Source: Bacteroidota bacterium (GTDB lineage Bacteria > Bacteroidota > Bacteroidia > Bacteroidales > VadinHA17). From it: 64,000 bases of DNA. The notes under the pieces were generated by a model that searched no databases, was not told the origin of the DNA, and worked only from the letters and a program-made list of their open reading frames with translations. How positions within the stretch are numbered: the stretch's first letter is position 1; the number at the start of each line of letters is the position of its first letter. Location of the stretch: contig JADFDS010000011.1 of NCBI GenBank assembly GCA_018262715.1, positions 289,760-353,759 of the forward strand. The letters run 5' to 3'. The position numbers were made by a program, and so were the translations under genes. Shown here in pieces: positions 43,599 to 51,586 of the stretch.

Positions 43599-45932
43599 CT
43601 ATTCAACAATAATTTCATCGCAAAAAAGCCACGCCTTGCTTCCCGCACCCGCATGCCACGGCGGACAGGTGATCTCGCCCCTGGCTACCACGCGAACGTA
43701 CCTGGCCGTCACGACAGGGAAGGATGAAAAATATGTCTCAGTCCTGTTGCCCTGATCGGCAGGGTCAATCTCTGTGATCACTGTGCCCAGGGGAGTATAG
43801 TTGCTGCCGTCATCCGAGCATGAGTATTCAACGCTGCGGGGCAGGAAGATCCAGCTTCCGACGGCGGCCATGAAGGATGATGATACGGAGGTGATTCCAG
43901 TCTCCTTTCCAAGATCAATCACCACATCCATGTCGGTTCCTTCAAATCCCTGCCAGTGCCCATCGTTGAAGTCGCCGCTGCCGTTTATACCGTTGACCAG
44001 AGTGCGATCGCCGTGACCCCTGTATCTGTCAGAGAAGGGAATGTTGTATTGCACCTTCATTCCGGTGGCCCTGTTGATACTGATGTTTTTGGAGCTGATA
44101 CCTCCTATCATCTTTCCCTCTCTGAAGATAGCAGCTTTTACTTTGGCTTTTTCGGTCATCTTCAATGGCTTGTCATACACTGGCGAGCCGGCAACAGGAT
44201 CTGACCCGTCAGTAGTATACCTGATCTCGGGCGATGGTTGCTCTGAAGTCATCTCAAGGATAATCCCTGCAGTTGCTTCGTCATATGAAGCAGACATGTC
44301 AACGTGGAAGGAGCCCCGGGAATAGTTGATGCCTGCCGCGTCAAACCGTTCCATCATTTTCGGGAGGCGATGGTTGAATCCTTCCCAGTCCCGGCTGCCA
44401 GCCGGGGACCAGACAACTTCCGAAAGTGCCGTAAGCCTTGGAAGAATCATATACTCTGCCGTTGCGCCATCAGATATGTATTCAGTCCAGAGGCATCCCT
44501 GAGCCCCGATGATCATTTTTGCTTCATCGGCTGTAAGCTCAGGAGGTACAGGCTCAAACGAATAGACCTTTTTAAGTGTCAGTAGTCCGCGGAACGATTC
44601 CGGTTCGGTAGCGGGGTCTCCCTGGTAAACGTTCAGATAGCAGTGTGAAACCGGGGCCATGACTGCCCTGTGGCCTGACCTGGCGGCTGCAATGCCTCCT
44701 TCGAATCCCTGCCATGACATTACTGTGGCTTCGGGAGCCAGCCCGCCCTGAAGTATCTCATCCCACCCGATAAGCTTGCGGCCTCTCGAGGTCAGAAATG
44801 CTTCGATTCGTTTTACAAAATAACTCTGCAGCTCATGTTCGTCCTTTAATCCTTCTTTCCGTATCCGTGCCTGGCAATCGGGGCATTTTTTCCACTCCGT
44901 TTTATCGGCCTCATCGCCGCCAATATGGATATATTCTGACGGGAAGAGATCAATCACCTCAGTCAGCACATCCTCAATGAAACTGAATGTCTCGTCCTTT
45001 CCGGCGCAGTATATGTCTGTAATGGGCCATACTCCTCCGGGGAGCACGGTGAAGGGCCCTCCGGTGCATGAGTATTCCGGGCAGGCAGCCAGCGCAGACC
45101 CGACATGTGCCGGCATCTCTATCTCGGGCACCACAGTGATATGTCTCTCAGCCGCATATACCACTATCTCCCTGATATCGTCCTGGGTGTAGAATCCGCC
45201 GTAGGTTGCTTTTTCCCCGGGTTGCTGAGGCTGCCTCGAGTCCCAGGGTTTGTCCTCGCGGTCAACGCGCCATGCCCCGACTTCAGTGAGCCCCGGGTAC
45301 TTTTTTATCTCTATCCGCCATCCCTGGTCATCTACCAGGTGCCAGTGGAAGACATTAAGCTTATGCATGGCGAGGATGTCAATGTATTTCTTTACGAACT
45401 CCTTGTCGAAGAAATGCCTGCTGACATCGAGGTGCATTCCTCTCCACCCGAAGCGCGGGTAGTCTGTTATGCTGACACAGGGGATGGTCCATATCACCTC
45501 TTCTTCCTGGCTGTGTGAGAAAGCCTGCGGCGGGAGCAGCTGTCTCAGTGTCTGGATTCCCCTGAAAAGCCCCGCTCCCGATCCGGCAGTGATTGTCACT
45601 TTCTTCTTTTCAACCTTTAGCCGGTACTCTTCGGATCTCCACTCGAGGGATACATCAATTAACAGCGAGATATCACCATCAATTCCTTCGTTCACAGCCA
45701 GTTCATAACCTGTAGCAGGGCGCAGCTCCGAGGCAAGCTGCCCGGCTGCTGCCAGTGCCTCCTGACTGCCTGACCATGAAATGCGGGTACCGGATGCAAG
45801 CCTGAACTGGCCGTGCGACAAGACCATTTCAACAGGTTGCGGCACAAGAGAAGGAGCAGTCTCCTGGTCATTGCTGCATGCGGCCAGCAGCATGAATGCT
45901 ATCAGAGCGCAGATCAGGACCGGCGGTTTCAT
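43599..45932 (-). CDS. GH20 beta-N-acetylhexosaminidase, lipoprotein
   Basis: 777 residues; lipobox 'LLAAC' (Cys19). N-terminal GH20b-like domain (~25-150), catalytic barrel (~155-510; 'GWRGMHLDVSRHFFDK', 'HLVDDQGWRIEIKKYP', catalytic Asp-Glu in 'HIGGDEADKTEW'), a chitobiase C-terminal-like domain (~545-620, 'PEIRYTTDGSDPV') and a discoidin-like C-terminus (~640-777). It releases terminal GlcNAc or GalNAc from glycans or chitooligosaccharides. It begins 8 bp after the nucleoside hydrolase-FmdE stop, so the two are an operon. Confidence 0.95.
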   Translation of the reverse strand: MKPPVLICALIAFMLLAACSNDQETAPSLVPQPVEMVLSHGQFRLASGTRISWSGSQEALAAAGQLASELRPATGYELAVNEGIDGDISLLIDVSLEWRSEEYRLKVEKKKVTITAGSGAGLFRGIQTLRQLLPPQAFSHSQEEEVIWTIPCVSITDYPRFGWRGMHLDVSRHFFDKEFVKKYIDILAMHKLNVFHWHLVDDQGWRIEIKKYPGLTEVGAWRVDREDKPWDSRQPQQPGEKATYGGFYTQDDIREIVVYAAERHITVVPEIEMPAHVGSALAACPEYSCTGGPFTVLPGGVWPITDIYCAGKDETFSFIEDVLTEVIDLFPSEYIHIGGDEADKTEWKKCPDCQARIRKEGLKDEHELQSYFVKRIEAFLTSRGRKLIGWDEILQGGLAPEATVMSWQGFEGGIAAARSGHRAVMAPVSHCYLNVYQGDPATEPESFRGLLTLKKVYSFEPVPPELTADEAKMIIGAQGCLWTEYISDGATAEYMILPRLTALSEVVWSPAGSRDWEGFNHRLPKMMERFDAAGINYSRGSFHVDMSASYDEATAGIILEMTSEQPSPEIRYTTDGSDPVAGSPVYDKPLKMTEKAKVKAAIFREGKMIGGISSKNISINRATGMKVQYNIPFSDRYRGHGDRTLVNGINGSGDFNDGHWQGFEGTDMDVVIDLGKETGITSVSSSFMAAVGSWIFLPRSVEYSCSDDGSNYTPLGTVITEIDPADQGNRTETYFSSFPVVTARYVRVVARGEITCPPWHAGAGSKAWLFCDEIIVE

Positions 45933-45940
45933 AATATTGT

Positions 45941-47278
45941 TTATTTAATTACTTCAATATCAAATATTTCATGCCTGTCAAACTGCAGCCAGTACTTTAT
46001 CGAATTCTGCCTGACCAGTTCCCAGTAGATATCGCTGTCGAGACCGTATATAAAGTTAATTTCCTTCAGTTCAGCGGTGACCCTTTCAGCGAGCTCATTT
46101 TTAAGTGTGATCCTGACAGTTCTGTCCTTATGTGTGAAGTCGGCAGCCGGAAAGTAAGGCTGTTTCGGACTGACCGTCAGCAGTCCGTGCCCCGGGGTGG
46201 CTCCGGTGCTGACCTGGATGCCATCATTCATGCAACTGAGCGGGGGAGTTGATCCGGCATGTGTGGTAACCTCCATCTCATCAACTCCGGTGCAGAAATA
46301 TTCGCGCGCCCTGATGCCCATCTTTACCCCGATAATTGCAAACACTCCGAGGTGGCGATGCAGTTCGTTGGCTATCACTCCCGAGGTCCACTCATCCTCG
46401 CCATATTTGTTTCTTATTCCGGAAACGAAAGGCTGGATGTCAGGCATGTAAAACGATGTGTCCGCGGGCATCCTTTTTATGGTCTGCATTCTTTCCACGG
46501 TCTCGCCGCGAAGCATTTTAAGAGCTGCTGTCCGGAGCCCGTTTATGTCCGACGGGGTGCGGTATGTTATCCTCTTATCGCTGCCCTCCTGGCTGAATAG
46601 CTCCGGGAAGTGCAGGAGCAGCGGCACCATCTCATCATAAGCGGTATATGCGAAACTGTGAGATGGCATTGAGTTTATGAGGTCACTTACCCTGAATGCA
46701 TATGGAGAACGGATCATGCTTATGTTGCCCAGAAGCCCACTATCATAAAACCCCTCTCCTCCGCCTCCGGTCACCGTTACCGGAATCTTTCCTGCCAGAA
46801 CCTTTTCCGCTGATGCGGGATCAGACCTGTAATTGCTTCCATCTTTTCCCGGAAGGCCGCTGTTGCTCCAGTAAATCTGCTTCACTTTGCCGGCGAATGA
46901 GGGGGATTGTTCCATTGCCACTGCTGCGGTTTTCAGGCTGCCCATCGCAAGGAATTTGACAGGTGTTGTCTCTGAAGCAAGCATCTTTTCGATGAGAGCT
47001 ACTGCATCCCCGGGTCCGGCCACAGGGAGGCCTTCATGATAAAGCCCGTCGGCCAGGTCCCTTAGCTTTTCGTACGCCACGGGGGCCTTGTGAAATCCGT
47101 CCGAAGCCGTTATTGCCAGAATCCTTACATCCGGTGATGCCATCAGCATGCATATTGCCTTCAGGTCATCAATCCCGCCGTCGCTGTCAATTATGACAAA
47201 ATGCCTGGGCTTCCAGGGGTGTGCTCCGAGAGAAATAATAACAAGAGAAAGAAGTATGGTTAGTATTGTACGCCTCAT
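45941..47278 (-). CDS. Nucleoside hydrolase-like and FmdE-like fusion protein, exported
   Basis: 445 residues from 'MRRTILTILLSLVIISLGAH', a signal peptide; the frame is open far upstream (to 48625) but that part is antisense to the cytochrome gene and has no coding character. Residues ~25-260 follow the inosine-uridine nucleoside hydrolase pattern, including the Ca2+-binding 'IDSDGGIDDLKAI'. Residues ~310-400 match FmdE (formylmethanofuran dehydrogenase subunit E family): 'LHRHLGVFAIIGVKMGIRA' and 'SCMNDGIQVSTGATPGHG' with its conserved Cys. A ribohydrolase fold and a metal-binding FmdE fold in one exported chain is uncommon. Substrate unknown; the downstream GH20 hints at glycan or nucleoside-sugar scavenging. 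Confidence 0.8.
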   Translation of the reverse strand: MRRTILTILLSLVIISLGAHPWKPRHFVIIDSDGGIDDLKAICMLMASPDVRILAITASDGFHKAPVAYEKLRDLADGLYHEGLPVAGPGDAVALIEKMLASETTPVKFLAMGSLKTAAVAMEQSPSFAGKVKQIYWSNSGLPGKDGSNYRSDPASAEKVLAGKIPVTVTGGGGEGFYDSGLLGNISMIRSPYAFRVSDLINSMPSHSFAYTAYDEMVPLLLHFPELFSQEGSDKRITYRTPSDINGLRTAALKMLRGETVERMQTIKRMPADTSFYMPDIQPFVSGIRNKYGEDEWTSGVIANELHRHLGVFAIIGVKMGIRAREYFCTGVDEMEVTTHAGSTPPLSCMNDGIQVSTGATPGHGLLTVSPKQPYFPAADFTHKDRTVRITLKNELAERVTAELKEINFIYGLDSDIYWELVRQNSIKYWLQFDRHEIFDIEVIK

Positions 47279-47293
47279 TTCATTGCTTTTTGC

Positions 47294-47301
47294 CAAAAAT
47301 A
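47294..47301 (-). promoter_or_regulatory. -7 element for the nucleoside hydrolase-FmdE gene
   Basis: Minus strand TATTTTTG fits TAnnTTTG, 16 bp before the start codon. No convincing TTTG was found at the expected -33 distance. Confidence 0.35.
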
Positions 47302-47479
47302 GCAAATTAGTGCAGAAAATGCTGAAGGCTGCGGCCTGACTGTGATTCACCGATTGATATCTTCCCTTCTTTCCGGGCGGCTTTGGCCCCTGGTTCCCCC
47401 GCCGCAATCTCTTCCTTATCCCACCTGCAGTTGAAGAAAATCTCTTTTTTACTATCTTGACAACCTTAATTTCCGTCAT

Positions 47480-48919
47480 GTGAAGAGGAAGACCCGGATA
47501 CTGTTTTTTATCGGCCTTGTGGCCGGGATGGTTATCCTTGCCGGATTCGGCAAGGCAGTTGAATATACTTCCACCAATGATTTCTGTGCGGTTTGCCACG
47601 TCCATCCGCAGGCAACGACCTCCTGGAAGCAGGGTATCCACTACGCCACTCAGTCGGGCTACCGTACCGGCTGCGCCGAATGTCATCTTCCGCCGAAGGG
47701 TGAGGGTTACCTGGTTGAGAAGGCGAAGACAGGAATGCGTGACCTGTGGAGCCACTGGACAAAGGATTCTGCAGATTTTGACTGGGAGGCGGCATCGACA
47801 CTTGAGAGAGCCTCGAAACACGTTTATAATTCCAGTTGCATCCATTGCCATGAAAATCTCTTCCCGGCAAAGCTGACACGCGATGGATCCGAGGCTCACC
47901 TCTACTACAAGCAGATGACTGAAAAGGGAGAGGATTTGCAGTGCATAAGCTGCCACCTCAATGCCGGACATTATATCGAGGGTTATATCCATGGGAGCAA
48001 CACCGGGTTTGGTGCTTCTGTGGCCAGGGCGGACACACTCTATCAGTACCCGGCCAAGGTGACGGGCTTTAAAGATTTTACCGAGCAGGTGCCGGGTTCG
48101 GCAGTTACCTTCAGGATGATTGCGGTGCCTGGAGGTGAGTTCACCATGGGCAGTCCTGAGGGTGAGCCGCTGCGCGGCGAAGATGAGGCTGAGAGGATGG
48201 TAAAGGTCGATTCCATTTTCATTGCCGAGGTGGAGGTGACCTGGGATGAGTACATGGAGTTTTACAGGCAGACGGCATCGGAAGGGAGGAGTACCGATAC
48301 GGAAGGTGCGAGGGCAAAAGCTGCCGGTGTTGACGCCATCAGCGGAGCCACCCCTCCCTATGGCAAACCCGACCAGAACTGGGGTATGGGACAGCGGCCG
48401 GCCATCTCGATGAGCTGGCATGCGGCGGAGACCTATTGCAGGTGGCTCTCTAAGGTTACCGGCAAAAACTACAGGCTCCCGACCGAGGCTGAGTGGGAGT
48501 ACGTCTGCCGTGCAGGGACTACAACGCCATACTTCTTCCCGGGAGACCCTGCTAAGTTTGAAAAAAAGGGCCTTTTCGGAGGCAAACCTGATACGTCGGT
48601 GATAAGCACCTTCGTGATCTACCACGGCAACAGTCCTTCAAAAACCCAGGAGCCGTCGGCTGTGAAGCCCAACCCGTGGGGGATAAGGAACATGAGCGGC
48701 AACGTTGCTGAGTTCTGTTCCGATATCTATGAGGGAACCAGTGAGCATGTCATCAGGGGCGGATCATTCCGTGACGGGGCTGCTGGTGTCCGCAGCGCTG
48801 CCCGTGACCATACCCGCACCGATGAGTGGCTGAAGACCGACCCGCAGATGCCCAAGAGCATATGGTGGTACTCTGATTGTTTTCATGTTGGATTCCGGGT
48901 CGTAATGGATTGGAAATAA
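47480..48919 (+). CDS. Tetraheme NapC/NirT-like cytochrome fused to SUMF1 domain
   Basis: 479 residues from a GTG start; the overlapping ATG at 47478 meets TGA at once. One N-terminal membrane anchor (~8-25) is followed by four CxxCH sites at residues 36-40, 65-69, 120-124 and 155-159, with spacing like NrfH/NapC quinol dehydrogenases. From ~206 to the end is a formylglycine-generating-enzyme-like (SUMF1) fold: 'VPGGEFTMGSPEGE', 'RLPTEAEWEYVCRAG', 'NMSGNVAEFCSDIYEG', 'HVIRGGSFRD ... GFRVVMD'. The catalytic Cys pair of true FGE is missing ('GGSFRDGAAGVRSAAR'), so the domain is probably a binding or structural module. Likely a periplasmic, membrane-anchored electron donor. Confidence 0.88.
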   Translation: MKRKTRILFFIGLVAGMVILAGFGKAVEYTSTNDFCAVCHVHPQATTSWKQGIHYATQSGYRTGCAECHLPPKGEGYLVEKAKTGMRDLWSHWTKDSADFDWEAASTLERASKHVYNSSCIHCHENLFPAKLTRDGSEAHLYYKQMTEKGEDLQCISCHLNAGHYIEGYIHGSNTGFGASVARADTLYQYPAKVTGFKDFTEQVPGSAVTFRMIAVPGGEFTMGSPEGEPLRGEDEAERMVKVDSIFIAEVEVTWDEYMEFYRQTASEGRSTDTEGARAKAAGVDAISGATPPYGKPDQNWGMGQRPAISMSWHAAETYCRWLSKVTGKNYRLPTEAEWEYVCRAGTTTPYFFPGDPAKFEKKGLFGGKPDTSVISTFVIYHGNSPSKTQEPSAVKPNPWGIRNMSGNVAEFCSDIYEGTSEHVIRGGSFRDGAAGVRSAARDHTRTDEWLKTDPQMPKSIWWYSDCFHVGFRVVMDWK

Positions 48920-48960
48920 GGCAGTAGGCAATAGGTGGCAGGCAATAGTGACAACCGAGA

Positions 48961-49027
48961 ACATCGCAAATCGCAGGTCGCAAATCGCAACTCCAGATCG
49001 CACATCGCACATCGCAGATCGCAACTC
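48961..49027. repeat. ATCGCA-type short repeats
   Basis: Units such as ATCGCAA, ATCGCAC and ATCGCAG alternate here, with two copies of ATCGCAACTCCA. This is the fourth GCAAATC-like locus in the window. It leads directly into the AGACCTTC array. Confidence 0.75.
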
Positions 49028-49030
49028 CAA

Positions 49031-49132
49031 AGACCTTCAGACCTCAGACCTTCAGACCCAGACCTTCAGACCTCAGACCTTCAGACCTCAGACCTTCAGA
49101 CCTCAGACCTTCAGACCTTCAGACCTCAGACA
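49031..49132. repeat. AGACCTTCAGACCTC tandem array
   Basis: About 6.7 copies of a 15-nt unit made of an 8-mer and a 7-mer (CAGACCTT, CAGACCT), with single-base variants. There are no unique spacers, so it is not CRISPR. It ends 7 bp before a -7 promoter element for the following gene. Confidence 0.9.
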
Positions 49133-49139
49133 AAAACAT

Positions 49140-49147
49140 TATCTTTG
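49140..49147 (+). promoter_or_regulatory. -7 element for the Gfo/Idh/MocA gene
   Basis: TATCTTTG matches TAnnTTTG, 21 bp before the ATG at 49169. The -33 position falls within the repeat array and has no TTTG. Confidence 0.4.
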
Positions 49148-49168
49148 GCTATCCAACCAATTCATACC

Positions 49169-50497
49169 ATGAAAAAATCATCCATATCCAGAAGAAACTT
49201 TCTTGGCACGGCTGCAGCCGCGGGGGCGGCAGGCATCGTTGTGCCGGCATTCATCACATCATGTTCAACCGAAAAACGCGCAAAAGTCGTGCTGCCAACA
49301 ATGCTTGATGCAGCACCTGACGGTCCGCTCCTCAAGGCAGGCCTGATTGGCTGCGGCGGCAGAGGCACGGGCGCTGCTCTTAACTTTTTACATGCGGGAC
49401 CAAACCTGACAATAGCTGCCCTCGGTGATGTCTTTGCCGACAGGATCACCGCATGCCGCGAACGCCTGGCCAAAGACGGGGTGGAAATTGCTGATGAAAA
49501 ATGCTATACAGGTTTCGATGCCTACCAGAAGGTAATTGATTCAGGGGTTGACATTCTAATACTTGCGACACCGCCATACTTCCGCCCGATGCATTTCGAG
49601 GCAGCCGTAACGGCTGGCAAGCATGTGTTCATGGAGAAACCCGTTGCCGTCGATCCGGCAGGAGCAAGGCAGATCATGGCCACGGGCGAAAAGGCGAAAG
49701 GAATGGAGCTCTGCGTTGTTACCGGAACCCAGCGTCATCACCAGCACGATTATGTGGCAACATGGGGCAAGGTACAGGAGGGAATGATAGGAGACATCGT
49801 GGCAGCCAACTGCTACTGGAACCAGAACCAACTCTGGTACCGGGACCCCAATCCCTCATGGTCGGAGATGGAGTATATGATCCGTGACTGGGTCAACTGG
49901 TGCTGGCTTTCAGGTGATCATATTGTTGAACAGCATGTCCACAACATAGACGTAATAAACTGGTTCACAGGCAAGAAGCCGGTTTCGGCCGTCTCCTTCG
50001 GCGCACGCCACCGTCGCGTCACAGGTGATCAGTATGATTTCTTCAGCACTGATTTCATCTATGACGGCGGCTTCCATGTGCACAGCATGTGCCGCCAGAT
50101 CAACGGCTGCGAGGGTAACGTCTCGGAGTGGATACAGGGAACGAAGGGCACATCCAACTGCCAGAACACGGTATGGGATCAGGCCGGAACAGAGCTCTGG
50201 AAATATGATGGTTACAAGCTTGATGACCAGGGCAAGATGACAGAAGAGCTCATCCGCAGCCCTTATGACCAGGAGCACATTGACTTCGTGACGGCAATCC
50301 GTACCGGGAAGCCGCTGAATGAAGCTGAATTTGTCGCAGTGTCGACCATGGCCGGCATCATGGGCAGAGTCTCAGCATATACTGGTAAGAAGGTCACATG
50401 GGATGAGATGATGAACTCAGAGCTCAAACTGGGTCCGAAGGTATTTGAAATGGGACCGGTGGATGTATCGAAAACGGTACCGGTGCCAGGGGAATAA
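49169..50497 (+). CDS. Gfo/Idh/MocA-family oxidoreductase, Tat-exported
   Basis: 442 residues from 'MKKSSISRRNFLG', a twin-arginine signal followed by 'AAAAGAAGIVVPAF'. The in-frame region upstream is the repeat array and is not coding. The Rossmann domain starts 'LIGCGGRGTGAAL' and the family motif 'GKHVFMEKP' holds the conserved Lys. C-terminal substrate domain ~190-430. Exported members act on sugars or glycan ends, sometimes as NAD-retaining glycosidases or epimerases; the substrate here is unknown. The next gene encodes a Tat-exported sugar isomerase-like protein, suggesting a joint pathway. Confidence 0.9.
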   Translation: MKKSSISRRNFLGTAAAAGAAGIVVPAFITSCSTEKRAKVVLPTMLDAAPDGPLLKAGLIGCGGRGTGAALNFLHAGPNLTIAALGDVFADRITACRERLAKDGVEIADEKCYTGFDAYQKVIDSGVDILILATPPYFRPMHFEAAVTAGKHVFMEKPVAVDPAGARQIMATGEKAKGMELCVVTGTQRHHQHDYVATWGKVQEGMIGDIVAANCYWNQNQLWYRDPNPSWSEMEYMIRDWVNWCWLSGDHIVEQHVHNIDVINWFTGKKPVSAVSFGARHRRVTGDQYDFFSTDFIYDGGFHVHSMCRQINGCEGNVSEWIQGTKGTSNCQNTVWDQAGTELWKYDGYKLDDQGKMTEELIRSPYDQEHIDFVTAIRTGKPLNEAEFVAVSTMAGIMGRVSAYTGKKVTWDEMMNSELKLGPKVFEMGPVDVSKTVPVPGE

Positions 50498-50560
50498 AGA
50501 ATGAGGGTCCGGGCGGGGTACGCTTGATTGTGCCTGTGCCGGGCGAATAGATAATCACAC

Positions 50561-50597
50561 CCCGGCAGATCTGCAGTGCAAAGTCAGATCTGCCGGG
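50561..50597. repeat. Perfect 13-bp inverted repeat
   Basis: CCCGGCAGATCTG (50561-50573) and CAGATCTGCCGGG (50585-50597) with an 11-nt loop, 22 bp before the next start codon. No T-run follows, so it is a hairpin of unknown role: terminator without U-tract, operator or repeat relic. Confidence 0.6.
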
Positions 50598-50619
50598 CAA
50601 ACAGATACCTGATTGTATT

Positions 50620-51558
50620 ATGGAATCAAGATCAAGACGCAGTTTTCTCAGGGGGACGGCAGCTGCAGGCGCGGCACTCTTTGCCGCCCCTTCAATTCTT
50701 TCCGGAAAGAGCCGTTCAGCAGCTGTTCCTGACGCGGATAAACCGTTCAGGCTGGCCTATGCTCCCTCGATCGGGATGTTCCGTGAGCTGTGCGGAAGTG
50801 AAGACCCTCTCGACAATATCCAGTTCCTGGCTGATAAGGGATTCAGGGCGCTGTTTGACAACGGTTTTCCCGGCCGTCCGGTGGAAGAGCAGGAAAGGAT
50901 ATCAACAAAAATCCAGAAAATGGGATTGATGATGGGTCCATGGGTGCTGCATGCCGACTTCGGAAACACTTCGTTTGTGATGCCACACCGCGATGTGCGT
51001 GACTTCCTGACAACAAAGATGGAAGAGGGCATTGAGGTGGCCAGGCGTACCGGTTTCAAGACAGCGCTGGTGGTTCCCGGCAGGTATGATGAACGGCTGC
51101 ACCCTGACATCCAGCTTGCAAATGTAATTGATAATCTCAGGTACTGTGCCGACCTGGTAGGCCCCGAAGGAATGACACTTGTGCTAGAACCGCTGAACAC
51201 GCTGCATGATCATCCGGGCCTCTGGCTGACGCGCATGCCGCAGGCATACCAGGTGTGCAGGGCGGTGGGCAGCCCGGCAGTTAAAATAGTTGAAGACATG
51301 TACCATCAGCAGATCACTGAGGGGAATCTGATTCCGAATATCGAAGCCTGCTGGGATGAGATAAATGCATTCCATGTCGGAGACAATCCGGGCCGCAATG
51401 AGCCTACAACGGGGGAGATCAACTACAAGAACATTTTCAGTTACCTGCTCTCACGTGATTATCAGGGTGTGATCTGCATGGAACACGGCCGCAGTGTAAG
51501 GGGCCCTGAAGGTGCCCGCCGGGTGATAGAGGCATACCGTGAGTGTGACCCGTTCTGA
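50620..51558 (+). CDS. Sugar phosphate isomerase/epimerase-like TIM barrel, Tat-exported
   Basis: 312 residues. Twin-arginine signal 'SRRSFLRGTAAAGAALFAAP'. The mature part is an AP-endonuclease-2-like TIM barrel: 'VLEPLNT' (metal-binding Glu), 'KIVEDMYHQQI', 'FHVGDNPGRNEPTTGEINY' and 'CMEHG' are shared with hydroxypyruvate isomerase-like proteins. It should isomerise a small sugar or ketose in the periplasm. It follows the Tat-exported Gfo/Idh/MocA gene; such pairs are frequent in Bacteroidota sugar-acid metabolism. The exact reaction is not predictable. Confidence 0.88.
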   Translation: MESRSRRSFLRGTAAAGAALFAAPSILSGKSRSAAVPDADKPFRLAYAPSIGMFRELCGSEDPLDNIQFLADKGFRALFDNGFPGRPVEEQERISTKIQKMGLMMGPWVLHADFGNTSFVMPHRDVRDFLTTKMEEGIEVARRTGFKTALVVPGRYDERLHPDIQLANVIDNLRYCADLVGPEGMTLVLEPLNTLHDHPGLWLTRMPQAYQVCRAVGSPAVKIVEDMYHQQITEGNLIPNIEACWDEINAFHVGDNPGRNEPTTGEINYKNIFSYLLSRDYQGVICMEHGRSVRGPEGARRVIEAYRECDPF

Positions 51559-51586
51559 TTGAGTAAGGGAAACTGCACTACATCAT

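Noticed and set aside
47279-48625. Long minus-strand extension of the nucleoside hydrolase-FmdE frame
   Set aside because: It runs antisense through the cytochrome-SUMF1 gene, lacks protein-like motifs and precedes a good signal peptide start at 47278.
49031-49132. Possible CRISPR array
   Set aside because: The units are contiguous with no unique spacers and no cas genes are nearby.
48935-49168. Upstream extension of the Gfo/Idh/MocA gene encoding repeated 'DLQTS' units
   Set aside because: It is translated intergenic repeat DNA; the Tat signal starts at 49169 after a -7 promoter element.
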